Shown: piece after piece, positions 14,525 to 20,342 of the stretch
How the letters are laid out: each line of letters opens with the position of its first letter
How positions within the stretch are numbered: the first letter of the stretch is position 1
Program-made: the position numbers and the translations under genes
Notes under the pieces: generated by a model
The model's database searches: none
Seen by the model: only the letters and a program-made list of their open reading frames with translations
Told to the model about the DNA's origin: nothing
DNA from: Arcicella sp043769985
GTDB lineage: Bacteria > Bacteroidota > Bacteroidia > Cytophagales > Spirosomataceae
Length of the DNA: 20,342 nt
NCBI GenBank assembly: GCA_043769985.1
Contig: JAYVIV010000067.1
Coordinates: 1 to 20,342 of the forward strand
Reading direction: 5' to 3'

Positions 14525-15885
14525 TTCATCCCCTCCACCAAAGTCTCAGCAATAATTTTATGAGCCATCGGATTTGGGTGATTGTCATACAGAATTGAAT
14601 CTGTCTTACTCACCTTACCCCATTGCACATATTTTGAATAATTTTCCTTTGGTTTTATGCCCGCCCTCAAAACTGAATCGGCATCAATGAAGGTTACATT
14701 TTTAACCAATTCGACACTCATTGTTTCTTGAAAATGCTTGCGGTCGTAGTGATTGCTCATCCGTTGTTCATCCGAATATCCAAAACCACCAATATTCAAC
14801 ATCACCATTTTTGCTCCATTTTGCTTACAAATTTCATAAATCCGTTCGTAAACAAATTTTTCAATTTTCTGATTATCCGATTCAGCCGTTGGTAGCATTC
14901 CCAAGGTGATTTTCCATTTTGCAACGTGTTGCTTCCAGCTATCTAAAACAGCTACAGGAAAACCAACCTTAAAAAAGAACGAGAACTTATCCGCAACTGA
15001 ATTAGGGGAGGTTTTATAGTATTTATATTCAGGATTATACAAAGATGAGCGAAAAAAAGGTTCGTGGATATAAAATTTTGAATCTTCATTTTTCGTTACA
15101 AAAGGGAAGGGCATGACGCCATGAGCCGAGGGAAAAAACATAAACCTCGCTCTATCTGCTAACCACGGAGAATACTGAACCGACACAATTTTTGGCCGAT
15201 GTTGAGGTATTTTCCGCTCCGCTAATATTAGTATTTGAGCCAATCCGTAGGCGTCCGTACCACAGTTTAATGACTTGTATTTCAGTAAATCAATTGCTTG
15301 CGATGAATAATTTTCTTCTGCCAAAGAATAATCCCCCCAAGTGAAAGAACAACCCAAAAATATCATGAGCGTATCAGAATCAGCATTTTGAGGTTTTGCA
15401 GGAACTCTAAAACCTTCATTGTTCAATTGAATTGGAACACTAATCTGACGATTCTCTAAGGGATAAACGCTCACGCCCGAACCATTCGGAACGCCACGGT
15501 GTCCGAGTGTATCATCAGCCATGAAGACATCACCCAAAATTCCGATGTTCTTTTTGTAGTAAGAATATAATTTATCTACCGCCCTAAAATTGAAATAAAT
15601 CTCTTTGATTACATAAAAAGAAACCACAAATATAAGTACGAACGATATAGTTGGAATGATTTTTTTAAATGTTTGACCATCCCAGTACTTTTTGTAGGTG
15701 ATAGACAAAAAGAACAACAAGACAATAAAAATACCGAATGCATCACATATTCGTTCAATCAAAATACTGTTTACGGAAATATGCTTGAACCTGTCATGAT
15801 TAAAAAACCATCCCACAAAGTTTGGAATTTGGTAAAGTCCTAAAATAAGTAAGAGTATTATTAACGCCAACTTTAAATTTTTCAT
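14518..15885 (-). CDS. Membrane-anchored SGNH/GDSL hydrolase-like protein
   Basis: The 455-aa protein starts with three hydrophobic segments (about 6-27, 46-63 and 76-97), followed by a large domain predicted outside the cytoplasm. Block I of the SGNH fold is FLGCSFTWGD at 176-185 with nucleophile Ser180. A Gly block is seen at NCGTDAYG (207-214), and block V is YDNHPNPMAH at 433-442 with His436 as the catalytic base. The usual Asn block III is not evident. Such proteins often add or remove acyl groups on surface polysaccharides or wall glycans; the substrate here is unknown. The C-terminal lysines and stop codon are formed by the edge of the 36-bp inverted repeat. No promoter was recognised upstream. 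Confidence 0.72.
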   Translation of the reverse strand: MKNLKLALIILLLILGLYQIPNFVGWFFNHDRFKHISVNSILIERICDAFGIFIVLLFFLSITYKKYWDGQTFKKIIPTISFVLIFVVSFYVIKEIYFNFRAVDKLYSYYKKNIGILGDVFMADDTLGHRGVPNGSGVSVYPLENRQISVPIQLNNEGFRVPAKPQNADSDTLMIFLGCSFTWGDYSLAEENYSSQAIDLLKYKSLNCGTDAYGLAQILILAERKIPQHRPKIVSVQYSPWLADRARFMFFPSAHGVMPFPFVTKNEDSKFYIHEPFFRSSLYNPEYKYYKTSPNSVADKFSFFFKVGFPVAVLDSWKQHVAKWKITLGMLPTAESDNQKIEKFVYERIYEICKQNGAKMVMLNIGGFGYSDEQRMSNHYDRKHFQETMSVELVKNVTFIDADSVLRAGIKPKENYSKYVQWGKVSKTDSILYDNHPNPMAHKIIAETLVEGMKK

Positions 15886-16243
15886 AAAAGTAAATTTGTA
15901 AAGATTGTTCTTTCAAAAATTTCTGAAGCTTTATAAGGTATTTCAAAATTTTCTTTTAATTTTGAATAGCTATTTAGGATTTCCGCAATTATAAATCCAA
16001 GTTAGTTGATTTGATAAATATTTTAATATCAATAACTTATCTCGTTTCCTTATCAAGTAACGTCTTTTCAAGTTTATAATTTTTGTTTTTGCAGTTTTAA
16101 TTCGATTAATAGAATCCGCTTTCTATTATATCCTTTATTTAAACTAAACGCCAAATCAAGCAACAAAAATAATAAAACATTATCCTAAATTAGCACGCTT
16201 TGTTATTTTCCGCCAATCAAATAATCCTTACCTAAAAACAATT
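15886..16243. other. 358-base gene-free region upstream of ftsZ
   Basis: This divergent intergenic region is very AT-rich and shows no convincing small ORF or RNA. The only signal is a weak promoter-like arrangement for ftsZ: TTTG at 16199-16202, exactly 19 bases, then TAATCCTT at 16222-16229, which keeps only the TA of the -7 element. The leader would be about 10 bases. Confidence 0.4.
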
Positions 16244-17509
16244 ATGGCTTTTTACGAACACAGTATCGAAATCCCTTCCGAAAAGAAAAACAACATTATT
16301 AAAGTCATCGGTGTGGGCGGTGGTGGCAGCAATGCCGTCGAGCACATGTACGAAATGAAAATCGATGACGTTGATTTTGTGGTTTGTAATACCGATTTAC
16401 AAGCACTAAACGACAACAAAGTTCCCACAAAACTACAATTAGGAGCAATCCTTACCGAAGGACTCGGAGCAGGAACAGAACCCGACCAGGGACGTTTGGC
16501 CGCCCTTGAAAGTGAAGCTCAAATCAGAGCTTTGTTGCAAGGAGAAACCAAAATGGTGTTTATTACAGCGGGTATGGGAGGAGGAACAGGAACGGGGGCT
16601 GCTCCTGAAATTGCCCGAATCGCAAAAGAATTAGACATTCTGACCGTCGCCATCGTAACCGCCCCATACTCGTGGGAAGGCACTGATAAGATTGATGCTG
16701 CCAATGCAGGTATCAAAATTTTGCAAGATACTTGCGACACGGTTTTGGTTGTTCTGAACGACAAATTACTCGAAATTTTTGAAGACCTTAATATTCTTGA
16801 AGCCTTTGAACACGCTGATGATGTGTTGGCAAACGCCGCAAAGTCAGTTGCTGAAGTAATCACAAAATCGGGTAAAGTAAATGCCGACTTTAAGGACGTT
16901 AAAAAGGTTTTGAGTGATGCTGGGCAAGCCGTTATGAGTCAGGCAACCGCAACAGGACCCAATCGTGCTAAAGAAGTTATTGAAAAAGCACTTGACTCAC
17001 CTTTATTGAATAATCGTGATATCAAAGGTGCTGAGCGTATTTTGGTAACTGTGGCAACCAGTAAACAAAAAATTATGGGTGTGAAGGAACAGCAAGCCAT
17101 TACGTCTCATATTATAGAAGCCATCGGTGGACAACCACAAGGATTCAAGTTAGGTTTTATCTTGGATGAATCCTTGGGCGAACAAATGAGTATCACTGTG
17201 ATTGCAGCAGGATTCGACAAAAAAGAAATTCCAGTTGAAATTTTCCAAGTGGTTGAGCCAGAACCAGAAGTGGTGGAGGAAGTAGTGAAAGAAATTGAAG
17301 AAGAAAAGGAGGATGTAATTCCTTTTCAACCAATCGTTTTTACTTATCGTGAAGATGATACGCTTCGTTTACGGAAGATGATTGATACTTTCTGTCAAAA
17401 AATTCCGACTGAAGATGAACTCGAAACACCAGCCTTTCAACGATACGGCATCAAGTTATTAGATGTATCAGAAATTAAAGGTGTAGAGTTTCAGAGACAC
17501 TCGTTGTGA
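16244..17509 (+). CDS. ftsZ: Cell division protein FtsZ (divergent, stand-alone copy)
   Basis: The 421-aa tubulin-like GTPase should form the division ring. GTP-binding parts are intact: GVGGGGSNAV (23-32), GMGGGTGTGAAP (110-121), and the T7 synergy loop NADFKDV (213-219) with N213, D215 and D218, so it should hydrolyse GTP. The loop usually read as PFxFEGxKR is PYSWEGTDK (141-149), replacing the conserved Arg with Lys. The globular domain ends near 330. A Glu/Val-rich linker (335-358) follows, and ETPAFQRYGIKL (394-405) resembles the Bacteroidota C-terminal peptide that binds FtsA/ZipA-type partners, followed by 16 further residues. The gene is alone, with no ftsQ or ftsA next to it, and has its own terminator. 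It may be a second FtsZ paralogue or the sole copy moved from the dcw cluster. Confidence 0.88.
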   Translation: MAFYEHSIEIPSEKKNNIIKVIGVGGGGSNAVEHMYEMKIDDVDFVVCNTDLQALNDNKVPTKLQLGAILTEGLGAGTEPDQGRLAALESEAQIRALLQGETKMVFITAGMGGGTGTGAAPEIARIAKELDILTVAIVTAPYSWEGTDKIDAANAGIKILQDTCDTVLVVLNDKLLEIFEDLNILEAFEHADDVLANAAKSVAEVITKSGKVNADFKDVKKVLSDAGQAVMSQATATGPNRAKEVIEKALDSPLLNNRDIKGAERILVTVATSKQKIMGVKEQQAITSHIIEAIGGQPQGFKLGFILDESLGEQMSITVIAAGFDKKEIPVEIFQVVEPEPEVVEEVVKEIEEEKEDVIPFQPIVFTYREDDTLRLRKMIDTFCQKIPTEDELETPAFQRYGIKLLDVSEIKGVEFQRHSL

Positions 17510-17608
17510 GTTGGCATTTTGAAGTAGGGAGTAATCTTAATTTACAAACTCTTGATTCCTTTACTGCCGACTGCAAATTAGATTGCTGAGAACTACTTAC
17601 CATAAATC

Positions 17609-17645
17609 AAATCCCGCAAAAAATAAACTACTTTTGCGGGATTTT
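17609..17645 (+). terminator. Terminator of ftsZ
   Basis: AAATCCCGCAAAA (17609-17621) pairs perfectly with TTTTGCGGGATTT (17632-17644) around a 10-base loop, 100 bases after the ftsZ stop. A G+C core with T run makes a standard terminator. Confidence 0.85.
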
Positions 17646-17668
17646 ACTATTAAACCCAATCTTATAAA

Positions 17669-18184
17669 ATGAAAACGCCTTTTTTAATTTTCCTTTTCGT
17701 AACTTTTTCTACTTGTATTTTCGCTCAAGAAGAAATCAACAAACTTACTATGGAACGTGCAAATCTTTATCGAAAATACAAAGAAACCGAAAGTCTTACT
17801 TCTGGACTATTTGGTAATCGTTCAAAAGGCGATTTGCAAACAACCATTGATGCTTTGAATGAAATCATTAAGAAAGATAATGAAATTTTAGAAGAATTAA
17901 CGCACATTCAAGCAGATTCAAAAGTAGAATTTACCAACAAATACAATGATTTGATTATGCAAAATAATGATTTGAGTGAGAAGAACAGAGAGCTGGTGGA
18001 AATGACAGAAAGGCATAAAGGGTACTCAAAAGAAAATCATCGAATTATTGAACAAACTGAACAAAAACAAACTTTATTAATTTCACTTTTGGTGGTATTT
18101 GGCTCGTTATCAATAATTTACATAATAAAATACTTTATACTGAAAAGTGAAATAATTAAATTGCGAAGGGGAATTCAGGATTAA
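17669..18184 (+). CDS. Signal-peptide, coiled-coil, single-TM protein of unknown function
   Basis: The 171-aa protein has a Sec signal peptide (about 1-19, ending CIFAQ), an extracytoplasmic part rich in Glu, Lys and Asn that should form a coiled coil (about 58-130), one transmembrane helix (about 135-157) and a short basic cytoplasmic tail ending LRRGIQD. This gives an envelope protein with a periplasmic coiled coil. I recognise no family. It starts 24 bases after the ftsZ terminator, so it is probably transcribed separately from ftsZ. Its stop is 2 bases from the end of the convergent DUF721 gene, with no terminator visible between them. Confidence 0.65.
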   Translation: MKTPFLIFLFVTFSTCIFAQEEINKLTMERANLYRKYKETESLTSGLFGNRSKGDLQTTIDALNEIIKKDNEILEELTHIQADSKVEFTNKYNDLIMQNNDLSEKNRELVEMTERHKGYSKENHRIIEQTEQKQTLLISLLVVFGSLSIIYIIKYFILKSEIIKLRRGIQD

Positions 18185-18186
18185 AA

Positions 18187-18513
18187 TTATACAAAAATCA
18201 CATCCTCAATAATTTCCTGCCCTACTTCCTTATTTATCAAAGTAATAATTTTAGATTTTGCCATTAATAATTCATTTCTTAAAGGGGCAGAGTCCAATTG
18301 AACAAAAAGTTTTTTATCTTTAATATAAATTTCCGTAGTTCGTGAAGAAATGGGTTGTCCCATAATTTGCTCCCAATATGCCACAATATACGTTTCATTG
18401 AATTTGGAACGCAACTTATACAACTCAAGCATATCTTCAATTGCCTCTTTCAAGGGCAAAGCCTTATTATTACGCTTAGATTTTTCTCTATTATATTGAT
18501 AAACTTGTGCCAA
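18187..18513 (-). CDS. DUF721 / DciA-like protein
   Basis: The 108-aa protein shows the DUF721 pattern: LPLKEAIEDMLELYKLRSKF, then YWEQIMGQPISSRTTEIYIK, then LFVQLDSAPLRNELLM and a final strand ending IIEDVIFV. DUF721 includes DciA, which helps load the replicative helicase DnaB in bacteria lacking DnaC/DnaI; a DciA role here is inferred from family. The only in-frame start before an upstream stop (18565-18567) is TTG at 18513, as no ATG or GTG is present, so I accept the TTG. In many Bacteroidota this gene follows recF, but here it stands alone, divergent from an orphan gene. Confidence 0.8.
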   Translation of the reverse strand: MAQVYQYNREKSKRNNKALPLKEAIEDMLELYKLRSKFNETYIVAYWEQIMGQPISSRTTEIYIKDKKLFVQLDSAPLRNELLMAKSKIITLINKEVGQEIIEDVIFV

Positions 18514-18592
18514 TGGAACTTGTGATTTATGAGCTATGAAGATAAGAGCGGAATATGGAAAATCCTAAAATTATTTGAACTAAACAAAATCC

Positions 18593-18985
18593 ATGAATCT
18601 ATTTTTATATATCCAAATCACCGAAACACAAGAAGATGTGAAATTCTATAATCCCATTATGGCAAAGCTAAAAGAGAATAATCTTGACATTATTATTTAT
18701 GATATTGACAATCATTCCGAATCCTTTCTTACTGGGTATGCAAATAAATTGATATTCGATTCTGATAAAAAAATTGTTTTAATTGATACGGAATTAAACA
18801 GTAATTTTTCAAAACTCATGCCTTTTCTTACTAATTTATTTGATAATCCAGATGGAATAGAAATTTTTATCAGAGGCAATAATCAAAAATTAGAAAAAAT
18901 GATAAGTGTTTTTACTCATTTTAAGGTTCCAGAAACTACCCACGAAAATGAGATATTTGAGCGAATTCTCAATAAGTTTTTGTGA
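18593..18985 (+). CDS. Hypothetical protein, 130 aa
   Basis: I do not recognise this protein. It is 130 aa, acidic to neutral, with no signal peptide or membrane helix. It begins MNLFLYIQITETQED, has alternating hydrophobic stretches (LDIIIYDID at 31-39, KKIVLIDTEL at 59-68, IEIFIRG around 89-95) and a helical C-terminal end FERILNKFL. The pattern of strands and helices suggests a small alpha/beta domain, perhaps a receiver-like or Rossmann-type fold, but no conserved motif supports an assignment. It is divergent from the DUF721 gene (79 bases between starts). Confidence 0.6.
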   Translation: MNLFLYIQITETQEDVKFYNPIMAKLKENNLDIIIYDIDNHSESFLTGYANKLIFDSDKKIVLIDTELNSNFSKLMPFLTNLFDNPDGIEIFIRGNNQKLEKMISVFTHFKVPETTHENEIFERILNKFL

Positions 18986-19290
18986 AAAATAGGTAACTAC
19001 GAAAAATCATACGTTTTCTACGAAAAATTATTTTCTTGAAATAGTACCTTAAAAAAGTTTCAAAACCGTCTATTTTATTGAGATAGTACAATCCAAAGTT
19101 TTTGTTGAATATTTTTTTAACAAAACTTGACACGAAGCATATAAAAACTAAAATTTTTTTATGTTAGATTTGTCAAACTGTCTAAGCACTGTATTTCGAT
19201 AGATTATTTTGCTTAGATGTCATTTTTCATTTTTTTATTTTAAAATTCACCTAAAACTGTGTTTTAACTTAAACCCAAATTACCAAACTA
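18986..19290. promoter_or_regulatory. 305-base leader region of the exbB operon with phased repeats
   Basis: No gene is seen. CTACGAAAAAT occurs at 18997-19007 and 19018-19028 (start-to-start 21 bases). TTGAAATAGTAC (19036-19047) and TTGAGATAGTAC (19078-19089) are 42 bases apart. TCTAAGCA (19181-19188) and TGCTTAGA (19210-19217) form an 8-bp inverted repeat around 21 bases. TAGATTTG at 19165-19172 fits a -7 element, without a good -33 partner, giving a leader near 115 bases. A 13-codon ATG frame at 19161-19202 is probably chance. Confidence 0.4.
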
Positions 19291-20130
19291 ATGAGTACAC
19301 AAGCAAAAACCCCAGCTGCTAAACCAGCAGCACCAGCTCAAAAAAAATCAGGCGGCATTCCAGCAGGCGTGGTTATGATTATTTTATTTATAATTGCTTA
19401 TTTGTTCTTCACATTCGTGATGGGAGATGGCTCTCGTTTTGAGGGAGGAACAAATGAAGGACATCCTCACCCAGGCGATTATCTTGCAATTGCCTTTAAG
19501 GGAGGAAGCATTGTGCCAATTTTGATGACTTGCTTTTTAACAGCATTAGTTTTCTCAATTGAGCGTCTTATCACAATTGGTAAAGCAAAAGGTACAGGTG
19601 ATGTAAATGCTTTCGTTCGTAAAATCCAATCTTTGTTAGACAAAGACGATACAGACGGAGCATTGAAAGAGTGTGAGAAACAAAAAGGTTCGGTAGGAAA
19701 CGTAACGTTGGCAGCTGTAAAAAAATACAAGCAGTTAACATCTGACGGTTCATTAGACAAAGAGCAAAAATTAGCGGCTCTTAGCAAGGAAGTTGAAGAG
19801 GCTACTTCATTGGAATTACCAATGTTAGAGAAAAACTTAACTATCATCGCAACATTGGCATCGGTATCAACGCTTATCGGTCTTTTAGGAACGGTAATCG
19901 GTATGATTAAAGCGTTCTCGGCACTTGGTAACTCAGGTGGTTCAACAGATTCAACAGCTTTAGCAAACGGTATCTCAGAGGCCCTTGTAAATACGGCATT
20001 AGGTATTGGTACATCAGCAGTTTGTATTATTGCCTATAACTTCTTTACGTCTAAAATTGACGAATTGACTTATAGTGTTGACGAAATTGGTTTGAGTATC
20101 AACCAAAACTATGCTACTCACCATAATTGA
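19291..20130 (+). CDS. exbB: MotA/TolQ/ExbB proton channel family protein
   Basis: The 279-aa protein is the channel subunit of a TonB/Tol-type energy system that uses the proton gradient to drive an outer-membrane process. An alanine/proline/lysine-rich N-terminus (1-22) precedes helices at about 25-44 and 73-95, a cytoplasmic part at about 96-182, then helices 183-207 and 231-253. The family signature is seen in ATLASVSTLIGLLGTVIGMIKAF (188-210, given in parts) and ALVNTALGIGTSAVCIIAYN (231-250). The extra N-terminal helix is usual for Bacteroidota ExbB. An exbD/tolR gene follows 122 bases later, consistent with an exbB-exbD operon. ExbB and TolQ cannot be told apart from this sequence alone. 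Confidence 0.88.
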   Translation: MSTQAKTPAAKPAAPAQKKSGGIPAGVVMIILFIIAYLFFTFVMGDGSRFEGGTNEGHPHPGDYLAIAFKGGSIVPILMTCFLTALVFSIERLITIGKAKGTGDVNAFVRKIQSLLDKDDTDGALKECEKQKGSVGNVTLAAVKKYKQLTSDGSLDKEQKLAALSKEVEEATSLELPMLEKNLTIIATLASVSTLIGLLGTVIGMIKAFSALGNSGGSTDSTALANGISEALVNTALGIGTSAVCIIAYNFFTSKIDELTYSVDEIGLSINQNYATHHN

Positions 20131-20131
20131 T

Positions 20132-20163
20132 AGTTATTCGTTTCGGTTAAACAGTTATTCGTT
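20132..20163. repeat. Direct repeat in the exbB-exbD spacer
   Basis: AGTTATTCGTT occurs at 20132-20142 and 20153-20163, start-to-start 21 bases. A small hairpin AGCGG/CCGCT with a CGAA loop (20215-20228) lies 25 bases before exbD. Their role is unknown; either could affect the relative expression of the two genes. Confidence 0.5.
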
Positions 20164-20252
20164 AATTTGAATTTTGATTAATACCCTTTAACGTAACTCA
20201 TAACTTATAATCGCAGCGGCGAACCGCTCAACACTCATAACTAAACAATATT

Positions 20253-20342
20253 ATGCCAAAAGTTAAAGCAAAACGACAAAGCGTTTCTCTCGACATGACA
20301 GCGATGTGCGATGTGGCGTTTTTGCTACTGACTTTCTTTATG
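20253..20342 (+). CDS. exbD: ExbD/TolR biopolymer transport protein, N-terminal fragment (partial)
   Basis: Thirty codons are visible before the window ends. They read MPKVKAKRQSVSLDMTAMCD, followed by the start of a transmembrane helix VAFLLLTFFM. A basic cytoplasmic N-terminus, a conserved Asp (D20) at the start of the membrane helix and position directly after exbB fit ExbD/TolR, in which this Asp carries protons through the ExbB channel. The periplasmic domain lies outside the window. Confidence 0.82.
   Translation, partial: MPKVKAKRQSVSLDMTAMCDVAFLLLTFFM

Noticed and set aside
19161..19202. 13-codon upstream ORF before exbB
   Set aside because: It overlaps the only -7-like element, has no ribosome-binding signal, and short ATG frames of this size are expected by chance.

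Overview
The window looks like chromosomal DNA from a member of the Bacteroidota, most likely a Cytophagales-type bacterium. The sequence is AT-rich. Two large secreted proteins end in a type IX secretion (T9SS) sorting domain with a YPNPSNG motif. Start codons mostly lack a Shine-Dalgarno sequence. Several upstream regions carry the Bacteroidota promoter form TTG/TTTG, a spacer of about 19-23 bases, then TAnnTTTG; the clearest is in front of rpsF. No rRNA, tRNA, transposase or CRISPR array was seen. The species assignment is inference.

Layout, left to right. (1) The 3' end of a sugar phosphate isomerase/epimerase with a strong terminator, then plsC (phospholipid synthesis), a truncated DUF3500 gene and a convergent DUF983 zinc-ribbon membrane protein. 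(2) Two tandem paralogues (949 and 910 aa) on the minus strand: secreted SGNH/sialate O-acetylesterase-like enzymes with Ig-like repeats and T9SS C-termini. (3) The ribosomal operon rpsF-rpsR-rplI with its promoter and terminator. (4) An unannotated 42-codon ORF with a 16-bp palindrome just upstream. (5) A two-gene plus-strand module of coiled-coil proteins, the second membrane-anchored and faintly PspA/ESCRT-III-like. (6) A two-gene minus-strand module, DUF6978 plus DUF1828/DUF1829, of the kind that travels in accessory regions. (7) pyrC (dihydroorotase) convergent with a membrane SGNH-hydrolase-like protein; a perfect 36-bp inverted repeat overlaps the end of both. (8) A solitary and rather divergent ftsZ, a signal-peptide/coiled-coil/TM protein, a DUF721 (DciA-like) gene with a TTG start, and an orphan 130-aa protein. 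(9) The start of an exbB-exbD (TolQ/TolR) proton-channel operon, cut by the window end.

Most genes are housekeeping. The parts that may be poorly described are the coiled-coil pair (9766-11528), the DUF6978/DUF1828 pair (11586-12989), the divergent FtsZ, the small ORF with its palindrome, and several unrelated families of intergenic direct and inverted repeats. All family names come from reading the translated sequence; no database search was possible.
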